This document shows, one piece after another, positions 48,336 through 58,890 of a stretch of DNA of 64,000 bases. Origin of the DNA: Bettongia penicillata ogilbyi (Eukaryota > Chordata > Mammalia > Diprotodontia > Potoroidae); the NCBI GenBank assembly GCA_023548195.1, contig JAJHZJ010000121.1, positions 3,844,220-3,908,219 of the forward strand, in the 5' to 3' direction. Position numbers and translations under genes: made by a program. Under the pieces are notes generated by a model. It was not told the DNA's origin, did no database searches, and was given only the letters and a program-made list of their open reading frames with translations. Position 1 is the stretch's first letter, and the number at the start of each line of letters is the position of its first letter.

Positions 48336-48350
48336 TCTGCACCCAATTTT

Positions 48351-48640
48351 CGGCAATTTTTGTTTGATTTTCCCTACAGTTTTTGTAAGCTGTGATATCT
48401 CAGAAGCTCAGGTGTTTTAATTTATTGAACTCTGGGCTACTTGTTTGCTTCTATGCTTTGTATACCGAATTTGTTTTCTTCATTGACCTTTTTATTTTTT
48501 AACCAATACCAAATTATTTGGATGATTATTGGTTTAGTGTATATCTGCAGAACCACTACTTCTACACCCTATCCCTCCCTCATTCTCTTTGCTTTTGTTT
48601 CCCTTGATACTTTTTCCCTCTCAATGAATTTCAGTTAGGC
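48351..48640 (-). mobile_element. Older LINE fragment, right half of the copy split by HAL1 C
   Basis: Continues the LINE-like text seen at 44868-45430 directly after the right target-site copy (cggcaatttttgtttgattt). Confidence 0.5.
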
Positions 48641-49440
48641 ACAATATAGTAAGAGCTTCCCATTTGCCTGATTTTTGGGAATAAAAAAAAATTGTAAAAG
48701 AGAAATAGAAATAGTTGTCCCTTCAAGGAGCTTAATGGAGAGTAACAACCATGGTGGGGTGTGGACGTGTAATTCCATGTATAATTGCTAAGTCCAGAGA
48801 GCCTGAAATGGAGCCTGCACAGGAGTGAAGACTGTTTGCTCTAAGCTGTTTCTCAAAGTAGAGGTTATTGGAGGAAGTCAGCAATGATAGAAGGACTTCC
48901 AGGCTTAAGTCTTGTTCCAGTATCTGAAGGCTGTAGGAATTGAAGGGACTTAGAGCGTGAAGTTCGATTGTGTGTCACTGTGATGACACTGTGGCCCTTG
49001 TTTGTTTCTAGTGTCTGGCTCTTAGAATCTCTCTGAGTTACAATGACATCCTCGCAGACCCTGCACCCACACAATGAGTTTCAGATTGCTTAGTGTAATT
49101 GACAGGTCTGTGGTGCTGTATTTTGACTAAGTCCTGAATACAAGTTCCCACTGCATTCCTGTTGTGCTCTAAGGTTTGTCTCTGCAGTCCTTGCTCATCC
49201 CTGTTCTAGGGAGAGAGTACTGGTCACATGCCTTTGGATTGAATTTGTGGTCTTGAGCTGGAAATATGGCCCATTTCTATAGGTGTGTTTATTTTTTTCT
49301 TAGTATTAGTCTTCAGAGATAGGACACTTTATTTTACTTTATTACTTTTGCTTTCCTATGTAATTTATTTATTTTGAAGCCTTTGCTTCAAGCAATCTGT
49401 TTATGCTTTTTTGGGGGGTGGGTATAGGAATACTTAAAAT
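48641..49440. other. Unassigned intronic sequence with a possible MIR/L2 remnant
   Basis: The start (48640-48740, with gttgtcccttcaaggagctt) resembles the old MIR/L2-like fragment at 19775. I see nothing I can name in the rest. Confidence 0.3.
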
Positions 49441-49795
49441 AACTCACTAATTGAATTGTCATCTTTTTTTTCATTGATGATTAGGCTCAGGTTTGCAGGG
49501 TATGTCATTTTTGTTTTTTCTTGCATTTTCTTGCTGTGCAGAATATATTATTCTAATCTCTTCTGAAATTTCCATTGGATTCAGAATTTTCTAGTGTTCA
49601 TTTATATTTGAAGTTTTTCTTAGTTATTTTCCAGATTTATTTTTCATCTTTTATAATTGTTTAATTAAATTGTCTTGGAGTTTGCCCATTGTGCTTTTGT
49701 TTTTTCCATTTTTTTTTTCAGAATTATCTGTGAATTTTTTCTACTGGGGCTTCGATTTTTTTTTTTCAGAATTCCTGAGCAGTTTTATCATTTTT
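49441..49795 (-). repeat. Diverged ORF1/LINE-like sequence, minus strand
   Basis: T-rich text with ORF1-like residue patterns on the minus strand; it appears to continue after 50815. Weak assignment. Confidence 0.3.
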
Positions 49796-50017
49796 TCTTT
49801 TTTATTTATTTATTTTCAGTGTTCTACAATAGCTACCATATAACTTAGAGTATTATTTCTCCCTCCCTCCCCGCTACCTCCCTCCTTCTTCCCCAAGACA
49901 GCATACAATTTTATATAGGTCCTACACATACATTCCTGTTAAATACATTTTCACTATAGTCATGCTGTGTTGAAGAATTAAAATGAGTGGGAGAAATCTT
50001 CTAACAAACCAAAACGC

Positions 50018-50053
<36 letters not shown>

Positions 50054-50797
50054 ATGATCTGCTACATTCTGTGATTGAATTTCATAGTTCTTTCTTTGGA
50101 TGTGGAAGGCATTTTGCCTTAGAAGACCATTGGGAATTTTTTTTAAGTCCAGTGAAGTGTGAAATCTACCAGAAAAAAGTCTCCCACACTGTGGTCATTG
50201 CTGTGCACAAAATTCTCCTGGTTCTATTCCTTTCACTCAGCATCAGATCATATAAGTCTTGCCAGGCCTCTCTGAAGTCTTCCCGTTCATCATTTCTTAT
50301 AGCACAATAGTATTCCATTACATTCATATACCATGATTTATCCAGCCATTCCCCAGTTGATGGGCATTCCCTTGATTTCACAAAGAATGCTGTTATAAGT
50401 ATTTTTGTACATGTGGGACCCTTTCCCATTTTTATGATCTCTTGGGATTACAATCCTGAAGACATATATCTGGGTCAGAGGGTATGCACATTTTTGTAGG
50501 CCTTTGGGCATAGTTCCAAATTGCTCTCCAGAATGGTTGAGTCAGCTCACAGCTCCACCAACAGTGTGTTAGTGTTCTAACTCTCCAACATACTCTCCAG
50601 TATTTATCATCTTCCTGTTCTGTCATGTTTGCCAGTCTGATAGGTGTGATGTGGTACCTCAGAGTTGTTTTGATTTGCATCTCTCTAATCAAAAGTGATT
50701 TAGAGCATCTTTTCATATGACTATAGATATATTTAATTTCTTCCTGTGAATATTGCTTTGTTCATATCCTTTGACCATTTATCAGTTGAGGAATGAC
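49796..50797 (-). mobile_element. 5'-truncated L1 3' end, minus strand, with target-site duplication
   Basis: Flanked by cagttttatcattttt (49780-49795) and cagttttaatcattttt (50798-50814), identical but for one inserted A. The minus strand reads the ORF2 C-terminus: SLLIREMQIKTTLRYH (50716 onward), TLTHCWWSCELTQPFW, then NVMEYYCAIRNDEREDF and DLYDLMLSERNRTRR (50430-50170). A purine-rich 3' UTR holds an AC tract (50019-50048). Frames are broken near 50430. Confidence 0.75.
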
Positions 50798-50814
50798 CAG
50801 TTTTAATCATTTTT

Positions 50815-51315
50815 ACATCATGATGGTTTTTTGATTTTTCTTATTTTGGGAGACTATAAACCTTGAGTCTCTTCTCTGTTGTCCATTTCCAGTTTCATAT
50901 AAGTAGTCTTGAGATCATCTAGCTTAGTTAATTCTCATGTATGATTTTCTTCAGATTTGTTTTAGCACCTGCTTCTTTCCTTTTTATTTTTTGTGTATAG
51001 TAATACTGCTTCTAATATTTAATTATCTTCTTTCACATGTTTTGCCAATTAACTTATACCATAGATCTCTCTTGTCCTTACCTGCCATTTCTTTCTCCTT
51101 GACAATTATTATCATATTTGCTTACTAAAGTAGTATCTAGTCTTTTTTGACCTCTTAATTGTAGCAGCTCTTTTACATTGATATAATGGGTAGAGGAAAT
51201 ACAAGAAAACAAATTAATTTCTTGTTTACCTTTGTAGCTTACAGTGGATATTTCTGGGTTTTTTGGTCAATTTTTATTTTACAGTAGCTTGTTTCAGTTG
51301 TAGCTTTTATACTTT
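50815..51315. other. Unassigned intronic sequence, possibly old LINE
   Basis: No gene recognised. The last bases (51316-51333) are the left target-site copy of HAL1 D. Confidence 0.3.
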
Positions 51316-51333
51316 AGAAATAAGTTATTATGA

Positions 51334-52104
51334 GGGGCGGAGCCAAGATGGCGGAGTAGAAGGAAGCACATTTACGAGCTCCGAAACCAAAAGCCCATAG
51401 AATTAATGTAAAAAGAGTCCCCCATAACTTCTGGGTCAATATAAGGTGTGCAGAAACAGAGTGGAAGAGATTTCCGTTCCAGGGAGCCCTGGAGACCCAT
51501 CCCCAGGGTCCGGCGCGCCCCTGAAAGTGGACCCTCCCCCAGCGCTGCCCTGGCTGCGGCCCCAGAGAAGCTGATCCGAGCAGGCTTCAGAGACGGAAGC
51601 TCCGGCAGCCGGGAAAGTCCCTCCACCCACAGAAGCTACAGGTCAGTGAGAGAGAAGGCCAGGCTGGAGGAGAGGGGGAGCAGGGCGTCTCCGTGACTCG
51701 GGCCCCCTCGGGAGGAAGCGGTGGCGGCAGAGACGGGGGCAGGAAGCAGCGGAGGCAGAGGTGTGGGCGGCCGCTGAGGCGGCAGTGGACCGGGACTCAG
51801 GAATCCCCCAGCAGCAGGCAGGATCTTCATTACGGAAGATTCCTGCATAAAACCTGACGGAGCTGAACCTGGGAGACGGCCCTGCCCCCACCCCGCTCTA
51901 TTACTGAAGGCTTCTGCTTAAAGCCCCTGAGGGATCTGAGCCTGGGAGACGGCCCTGCCCCCACCCTAGCACCTGAACTAAAGCTCACTGATTGACAGCC
52001 AGCAGGAGGAAAGCCCATTTAAATCTCAGAGGCCAAGCACTAGCTGGGCGGATCCAGGCGGGGGGTGGAAAGGAATCTCAGAAGTCAAGTAATTGGCTGG
52101 GAAA
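51334..52104 (+). promoter_or_regulatory. HAL1 copy D 5' UTR/internal promoter
   Basis: YY1-like box AAGATGGCGG at 51345-51354, only 12 bp from the element start, as in human L1 where YY1 sets the transcription start. CpG-dense core at about 51500-51790. A 71-73-bp segment is tandemly duplicated (about 51830-51968): cctgggagacggccctgccc occurs at 51868 and 51941. Copy B has this segment once. Promoter activity is inferred from the L1 family. Confidence 0.65.
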
Positions 52105-53205
52105 ATGTCTAGAAAAGGGAAGAAAAATAAGACTTTAGAGAGTTTTTTCCAACAAATGCAAATGATCCCGACCTTCGGATCTGATGATGAGGACGTATCC
52201 TTCCCATCAGGGAAAGATGTAGAGGGCGGGTCCTCAGTACCCCAGACACCCCAGCGGGGTGGCGGGTGGGCCCAGGCCCTGGAAGAGCTCAAAAAGGATT
52301 TTGAAAAGCAAGTTAGACAGGTGGAGGAAAAACTGGGAAGAGAAATGTCAGAGATGCAAGAAAAGTATGAAAAATGGGTCAATACCTTGGTAAAGGAGAC
52401 CCAAAAAAATACTGAGTAAATTAACACCTTGAAAAATAGGCTCACTCAATTGGCAAAGGAGGTTCAAAAAGCCAATGAGGAGAAGAATGCTTTCAAAATC
52501 AGAATGAGCCAAATGGAAAAAGAGGCTCAAAAGCTCACTGAATTTAATAGTTCTCTCAAAATTAGAATGGAACAGATGGAGTCTAATGACTTTATGAGAA
52601 ACCAAGAAATCACCAAACAAAACCAAAAGAACGAAAAAATGGAAGAGAATGTGAAATATCTCATGGGAAAAACAACTGACCTGGAAAATAGATCCAGGAG
52701 AGACAATTTAAAAATTATGGGACTACATGAAAGTCATGATCAAAAAAAGAGCCTAGACATCATCTTCCATGAAATTACCAAGGAAAACTGCCCTGACATT
52801 CTAGAACCAGAGGGCAAAATAAGTATTGAAGGAATCCATCGATCACCACCTGGAAGAGATCCAAAAAGAGAAACTCCTAGGAACATTGTGGCCAAATTCC
52901 AGAACTCCCAGCTCAAGGAAAAAATCTTGCAAGCAGCTAGAAAGAAACAATTCCAGTACTGTGGAAATACAATCAGGATAACCCAAGATCTAGCAGCTTC
53001 TACATTAAGGGATCGAAGGGCGTGGAATAGGATATTCCAGAAGGCAACGGAACTAGGACTCAAACCAAGAATCACCTACCCAGCTAAACTGAGTATAATA
53101 CTTCAAGCGAAAATATGGTCTTTCAATGAAACAGAGGACTTTCAATCATTCTTAATGAAAAAACCAGAGCTGAAAAAAAAATTTGACTTTCAAACACAAG
53201 AATGA
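52105..53205 (+). pseudogene. HAL1 copy D ORF1, single in-frame stop
   Basis: L1-type ORF1 protein of 366 codons, open except for TAA at 52417-52419, where copy B has GAA (Glu). No frameshift is present. The start is ATG at 52105 (MSRKGKKNKT). Acidic segment SDDEDVSFPSGKD; coiled coil about codons 55-190; RRM-like domain from RRDNLKIMGLHES; C-terminal domain with QAARKKQFQYCGNTIRITQD and an intact RRAW, ending FDFQTQE. The open stretch after the stop (52429-53205, 258 codons) holds half the coiled coil and both RNA-binding domains. A single base change closed this frame. Confidence 0.85.
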
Positions 53206-54246
53206 GAAGAAGCATGAAAAAGGAAACAGCAAAGAGAAGTCTTAAGGGACTTACCAGAAGTGAACTGTTTACATTCATACAGGGAAAGACACTATTTGTA
53301 ACTCTTAAAACTTTTCAGTATCTGGGTAGTTGGTGGGACCACACATACACATGTACACGCATGCACACACATACACACATGCACACACATACAGAGATAG
53401 AGAGCACAGATTGAACTGAATAGGATGGGACCATACCTTAAAAGAAACTAAGGTAAATGGTGAGAGAGAAATGTAGGGGGAGGAAAGAGAGGGAAAGGGA
53501 AGGGGGTAACTATATGTCATTTAAGAGGCAGGTAGGAGTTTTTCTTAGTGGAGGGAAAAAGAGGAGAGCTGAGAAAAAAAAAAAAACCAAGAAGTTTACC
53601 CTCATCACATTTGACTAAACGAAGGAGTGAAATTCACACTCATTTTGGTATGAAAACCTATCTTACAGTATAAGAAAGTGGGGGAGAAGGAGATATTGCA
53701 AGGGAGGGGAAGATGGAGGGGAGGGCAAAGGGAGGAGGGAGCAATATGAAGTCAACACTTGGGGAGGGACAGGATCAAGAGACAGAAGAGAAACAATGAG
53801 GGGCAGGTTAGGAGGGATGGTAATCCAGTTAGTCTTACACAACACGACTATCAGGGAGGTCATTTGCAAAACTACACAGATATGGCCTATATTGAATTGC
53901 CTGCCGTCCCAAAGGGAATGGGTGGGGAGGGAGGGATGGGGAGAATTTGGAACTCTCAAAGTTTTAGGAACAACTGTTTAATATTGTTGTTGTAACTAGG
54001 AAAGAAGACATACAGTTAATGAGGAATAGAAAGTCATCTGGCCCTACAGGAGAAAAGAGAAGATGGAGACAAGAGAAGGGAGGGATGACAGAAGAGAGGG
54101 CAGATTGGAGATAGGGAAAATTAGATTGCTTGGGGTATTGGGGTGGGGGGAGGGGAGAAAAGGGGAGAAAATTTGGAACCCAAAAATTTGTGAAAATGAA
54201 TGTAAAAAATTAAATAAATAAATAAAATTTAAAAAATGAAAAAAAA
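53206..54246 (+). other. HAL1 copy D 3' UTR with purine-rich modules and G-quadruplex motif
   Basis: After ORF1 come a CA-rich patch, then repeated GA-rich blocks: at 53690-53770 (gggaggagggagcaatatga), 53925-53975 (ggggagaatttggaactctc) and 54140-54190 (ggggagaaaatttggaaccc). The last two look like duplicated versions of the L1 3' terminus. Four G-runs at 54132-54155 fit a quadruplex with loops of 4, 1 and 1. Confidence 0.7.
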
Positions 54247-54264
54247 AGAAATAAGTTATTATGA

Positions 54265-54509
54265 TACCTATAATATCATTTCACTCTCTGGTGAGATATT
54301 TTTCATTGCAATCTGATATACTGTAGCATAAAGTCTCACTTAAATATGAAACTATTATGTACTTTTCTACCAGATTATATGTGTCCTCTAAGGATGCCTC
54401 TTCCCATTCTATATCTGTGATTTTCTAATCCTATATATTTTCATCTTCCTGTACTCTGAAACTAAATAGTTTAATGGAATCTGTATATTTGTTTTGTGCT
54501 TCCATTTAA

Positions 54510-54554
<45 letters not shown>

Positions 54555-54824
54555 CACACACACACACGTATATCATGGTTTAAAGACATAATGTTACATT
54601 AATAAATGACTGTTAGGATCTAGCCCAAATTTCATTGCCTTGGCAAAAGAAAATTCTCAGTAAACATCTTTCAGTGTAAGACTATATTTATCAATTTTAT
54701 CTTGAAATTTCTTTGCATTGGAATATCAAATATTATATACAAAAAATATCCCTGTACTTACATTCCAGATACAGTTGACCTTGCTTATCTGAACCATTCT
54801 CTTTCTTAAAGTATGTTGTGGTTC
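54265..54824. other. Unassigned AT-rich sequence with a TA/CA microsatellite
   Basis: (TA)n from 54515 to 54547 passes into a CA run ending near 54567. Otherwise no gene or repeat recognised. Confidence 0.6.
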
Positions 54825-56425
54825 TTCTCGTGTCATGATGGTGAAGTGAGGAAGGAACCCTTTGAGTCCCTCTCAAATTGCCCTCCAAACAACTAGAAAA
54901 CTGCCTCAGAATTGGTCTAGGAGGAGGGAAGTAACTTACTTGTGAGGCAAGAAAGGTCTGTCTTACTGAGATGGAAAGGGAGAGGAGCAGCAGCCAACCT
55001 CACACAGGGAACTTGCAGCAAAGCTCCAAGCCTTCTACACACCAGCGGAGAACCCTGTGCAGGTGCATAGTCTATGCAACACAACACAGTCACACCCTAA
55101 TGACCCTACCTCAGTACAAGCCACCGGGGAGGTCTTGACTTCATTGCTGACCAGTAGTGAAGCCCTATCCAAGGGCTTGCCAACAGCAAGACCAACAGTG
55201 AGACCCTGTCCCTGAGGTCTACCAGCAGGGAGACCCTGTTTACATAGAAACCCAGCAGCAGGGCCACAAGCCTAGGGTAGATATCTATCCTTCAATGCCA
55301 GCCACCAGAAAATCTGTGTTACCGTAACAAACCAGAAGCAAGGCCCCACCTCTGCAACAGTCCAGAAGCTAAACTTCACACCCAGGGGAGCACTGCAGGG
55401 GAAGCCCCACCCCACAGTACAAGCCAGAAGGGAAGACTACCCTCCAAAGAAAGCAAGCAGCTAAACTCTGAAGTACAATGAAAGCTAGCAGTAATACCCA
55501 AGCCCTAGCACAAAAAGTTGGGATGGTGCAGGATCAGAGCTTAACTGTCACATAAAAATATCAAATCACCAAAAAAAGGCAGAAAAAACAAGTTTAAATA
55601 AAGAGCTTGACTATATAAGGTTATTATAGAGAAAATCAAGGCATTAACTTGGAAGAGGACAATAGTGTCAAAAGGACTGTACATGAAGCCTCAAAGAAAA
55701 ATGTAATCTCATCTCAGACCCAAAAAGAATTCCTGTACAGTCTTAAAAAGAATTTTAAAAAGCAAGTGAGAGAAGTAGAGGAAAGACTGGGGAAAGAGAA
55801 TGATGTAAGAGAATCCTGAAAAAAGAATCATTAGCATGGGAAAAGATACACAAAAATTTATCAAGGAAAATAACTCCTTAAAAAACAGAATTAGCTAAAT
55901 GTAAAAAGAAATAGAAAAGCTCAGTGAAGCAAATAATTCTTTAAAAATTAGAACTGAACAAATAGAAACTAATGTTTCTATGAGAAATCAAGATGTGATA
56001 AGACAAAATCAAAAAATGTAAAAAAGTAGAAGAAAATGTGAAATTTCTCATTGGAAAAACAACTGACCTAGAAAAATAGGTCCAGGAGGGATAATATAAG
56101 ACCCACTGGACTACCTGAAAGCCAGGATCAAAAGTAGAAAGACCTGGACAACATCTTTCAAGAAATTATCAAAGAAAACTGCCCTGATAATATTCGAACC
56201 AGAGGGCAAAATAGAAATCGAAAGAGAAAAATCTCACAGCCAAATGCAGAAAAGCAGAAATAGTAACCACAGCCTTTTCAGACCATAATGCAAAAAAATT
56301 GCATTCAATAATGGATAGTGGAAAGAGATTAAAAATGAAATGAAAATTAAATAGTCTACTCTTAAAAAATCAAGTTGGTTAAAGAACAAATCATTATATA
56401 AATTTAAGCAGAGTAAATTGAGCAG
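54825..56425 (+). mobile_element. Old L1, plus strand: 5' UTR, ORF1 remnant, start of ORF2
   Basis: A 5' UTR-like part (54825-55560) with degenerate ccagcagnnagaccct-type repeats precedes an ORF1 remnant (55640-56250): coiled-coil text, then a shifted RRM start (gggataatataagacccact) and GLPES-like codons. From about 56250 it jumps to an ORF2-like segment (TAFSDHNA-like residues). No frame is open for long. Older than the HAL1 copies. Confidence 0.55.
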
Positions 56426-56580
56426 AAACAGGAGAGCAATACATACAAAAAAGAGTAACCTAAAAATAATAACTTTGATAGATTTAACAATTCTGATGAA
56501 AGTAATGCCTGTAGAAGTATCCAGAGAACCTGGAGAGAAGCATTTTACTTGTCTCGTAATGAAAAGGAGGTGGATCAATG
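56426..56580 (+). mobile_element. L1 3'-end-like fragment, plus strand
   Basis: The gagcagaaacaggagagcaa block and the following text match the pattern of L1 3' UTRs seen at 18700 and 61430. Short and diverged. Confidence 0.4.
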
Positions 56581-56831
56581 GTGCAGAAGGACACACATGG
56601 GTATGCGTTTATACTCATGCATATGTGTATACGCACATTTTCTCCCTCCTCCTCCCCCATTAACCAAGGGGGTGACCTTGTAATAAATAAGTATAGCCAA
56701 GCAGAAGTTAACAATGCAGTGGCTAAAATACATACATTTACTTCTATAAGGAATTTGTCTCTTTTTTGCTCTTCTAAATATATACACATATATAGACACA
56801 TACTCTCTCTCCCTCATCAATCCCTCTATGT

Positions 56832-56862
<31 letters not shown>

Positions 56863-56875
56863 CACACACACACAC
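56832..56875 (+). repeat. (AC)n microsatellite, one interruption
   Basis: Forty-four bases of AC repeat with a single G. Open frames spanning it are artefacts. Confidence 0.95.
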
Positions 56876-56999
56876 TCACTTGGGGCCACTCTTTGGATGT
56901 TTTGATAGTTTTGTTTGACCATGCTTATTTGCTGAGCTGCACAGTTTGCAGAGTAGGACATGTTTAAGATGCTTAGTTGCTTGCCATATGAAGATAAAT

Positions 57000-57440
57000 T
57001 GAAAAAACTAAGAATGTTATACTGGGAAAAGATGAGATTTAAGGGCAGTACGGATCTTTGAGTAGTTGAAGGCTTTATTACTTGATAGATGGTAAGATTT
57101 ATTATTTTTAGCTTAAAATGACTGCAGTAGGAGCAATCTAAAGAAGCTGTGGAGAGAGGTACATATTTACGTTTGACATAAGGAAAAACTTCACATTATT
57201 GGAGAACTCTAATTTTTAAGAAGTTGGAGGATTCCTACCATTTCATATTTTCAAGCAAAAGTTGAATGACCATTTACTGGCTATTTGTAGAGAGCATCTG
57301 GCCATTTTATCTCTATACAGGATATAGTTCTACCAGTTCTATACAGGATATTGTTCTACCAGTTGTAGAGGGAGTCCTGGCATAGATTATTTTAGATGGC
57401 TTTCCATTGTTGCATTTCTGTTACTCTATAAGAGATTAAC
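57000..57440 (+). mobile_element. CR1/L3-like LINE 3' end, plus strand
   Basis: The order tactgggaaaagatgag, ttgagtagttgaaggcttta, gtttgacataaggaaaaact, tttcaagcaaaagttgaatg, then accatttactggc and gtagagggagtcctgg is the 3' end of CR1/L3-type LINEs. Ancient. Contains a 26-bp tandem duplication at 57313-57364. Confidence 0.6.
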
Positions 57441-57859
57441 CTATTGGTGTGAAAGATGCTTCAAAATGAGGAAAGAATGGTAGTTGAGAGAGTAAGTAGA
57501 TGGCTGTTGAAACTTCAGTGAAATCTTGGACTGGGACTCTTGGCTATGGTTATTTAAAGAAATTTAAATATAGAAAAACTGGAAGGAAATGATAATGCAG
57601 GTAAATTAAGAAACACAGACACAAACAGTATGAATTGGGTACTGATCACATACAAGATGTCACTAACTCATCAGTCACGTAACAGTGGAAGAATGGTAGG
57701 CATGAAGAAAGAAACATTGTACAGCCAAATCCTGATAAGGTTTCCTAAATCCACAAGTTTTGGGGAATTCCTCTTCCATGTTCATGTGAGACTTAGTTTT
57801 TGTGCTCTGTTTAGCAGTGTTCTATTTCATGGCTACTTATATATCACCTTTTGTCCTGT
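57441..57859. other. Unassigned sequence
   Basis: No gene or repeat family recognised. Confidence 0.3.
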
Positions 57860-58060
57860 AGCACATTGAATTTTTGAGTAGCTATAATTGTTAGGAAGTT
57901 TTTCCTTATATCAGACTTGTGTCTATGTAGAAATGAAGAATGTGAACACATCCTTCACCTATCTGAAAATTGTTATTCCATCTTTCTTATGTCTTTACTT
58001 TCTTAGGTCATTTCCAGGCAAAATATTCTCATTTCCTTTAACTAGTCCTCATATAGTTAT
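57860..58060 (-). mobile_element. CR1/L3-like LINE fragment, minus strand
   Basis: On the plus strand, gttaggaagtttttccttat, gaagaatgtgaacacatcct and ctttaactagtcctcatata follow the reversed CR1/L3 3' order. Degenerate. Confidence 0.45.
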
Positions 58061-58069
58061 TTTAAATTT

Positions 58070-58890
58070 TTTTCATTTACTATTTATTTATTTCTCAATT
58101 ACATGTAAACTGAAATCTTTAAAATTTATTTTTAAAAGCTTTTGAGTTCCAAAATTTTTCTCTTGAGAAGGCAAGCAATATATCATAGATTACACATGAA
58201 CAATCATGCAAAACATATTTCCACTTTAGTGGTTACAAAAAAAAAAACAACAAAAACATGAAAAATAAGAATAAGGAAAGTTTTTTTAAAAAAATACTTT
58301 TTTATTTATACATCATTAGTTCCTTCTCTACAAGTGGGTAGCATTTTTCACCATAAATCCTTCAGAATTGTTTTGGAGCACTGTATGTCTGAGAATAGCT
58401 AAGTCATTCCATTTGATCATCATACAATATTGCTGTTACTGTATACAATTTTTTCCTGGTTGTATTCATTTCACTTTACATTAACTTCTTCCCTGGTTTT
58501 TCTGAAAGCATCCTTCTCATCATATCTTCTACAACAATAATAATTCATCACAATCTGACACCACATCTTGTTCAGCCATTATCTGATTGCTGGGCATCTC
58601 TTCAATTTCCATTCTCTACCACCACAAAAAGAGTTGCTATAAATGAAGGAGCTTTTCATTTTTCTTTTAAATTTTTTTTTAAAATCTCTTTTGGATAAGA
58701 CCTGGTAGTGGTATTGCTGAGTCAAAGTGTATATGCAGTTTTATAGCCCTTTGGACATAGTCCCAAACTGTTCTTACTCAGAATTAGATCAGCACACAAC
58801 TCCACCAACCGTACATTAGTGTCCCAATTTTTTCACATCCCCTACAACATTTGTCATTTTCCTCTTCTGTCATATTAGCCAATATGATAG
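58070..58890 (-). mobile_element. L1 3' end fragment, minus strand
   Basis: Reads reversed 3' UTR then ORF2 C-terminus as in 3220-4024 and 50060-50700 (ttcagccattatctgattgc, then the cctttggacatagtcccaaa block). It stops abruptly at 58890, where plus-strand L1 begins. Confidence 0.6.

Larger units (their letters stand above)
51334..54246 (+). mobile_element. HAL1 (half-L1) copy D, youngest full-length copy
   Basis: A perfect 18-bp duplication, agaaataagttattatga, flanks it (51316-51333 and 54247-54264). It starts at 51334 with ggggcggagccaagatgg. The parts are a 771-bp GC-rich 5' UTR, ORF1 (52105-53205) interrupted by one stop, and a 3' UTR with CA tract (53340-53392) and purine-rich modules. 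AATAAA signals at 54213-54226 are followed by an A-rich tail. There is no ORF2. The exact duplication, nearly open ORF1 and retained CpGs make it the most recent insertion here. It is in sense orientation in the intron after the last visible PCCA exon. Confidence 0.9.

Noticed and set aside
56575..56967. Frames of about 128 codons on both strands
   Set aside because: Driven by the AC microsatellite and symmetric composition; no conserved motif.
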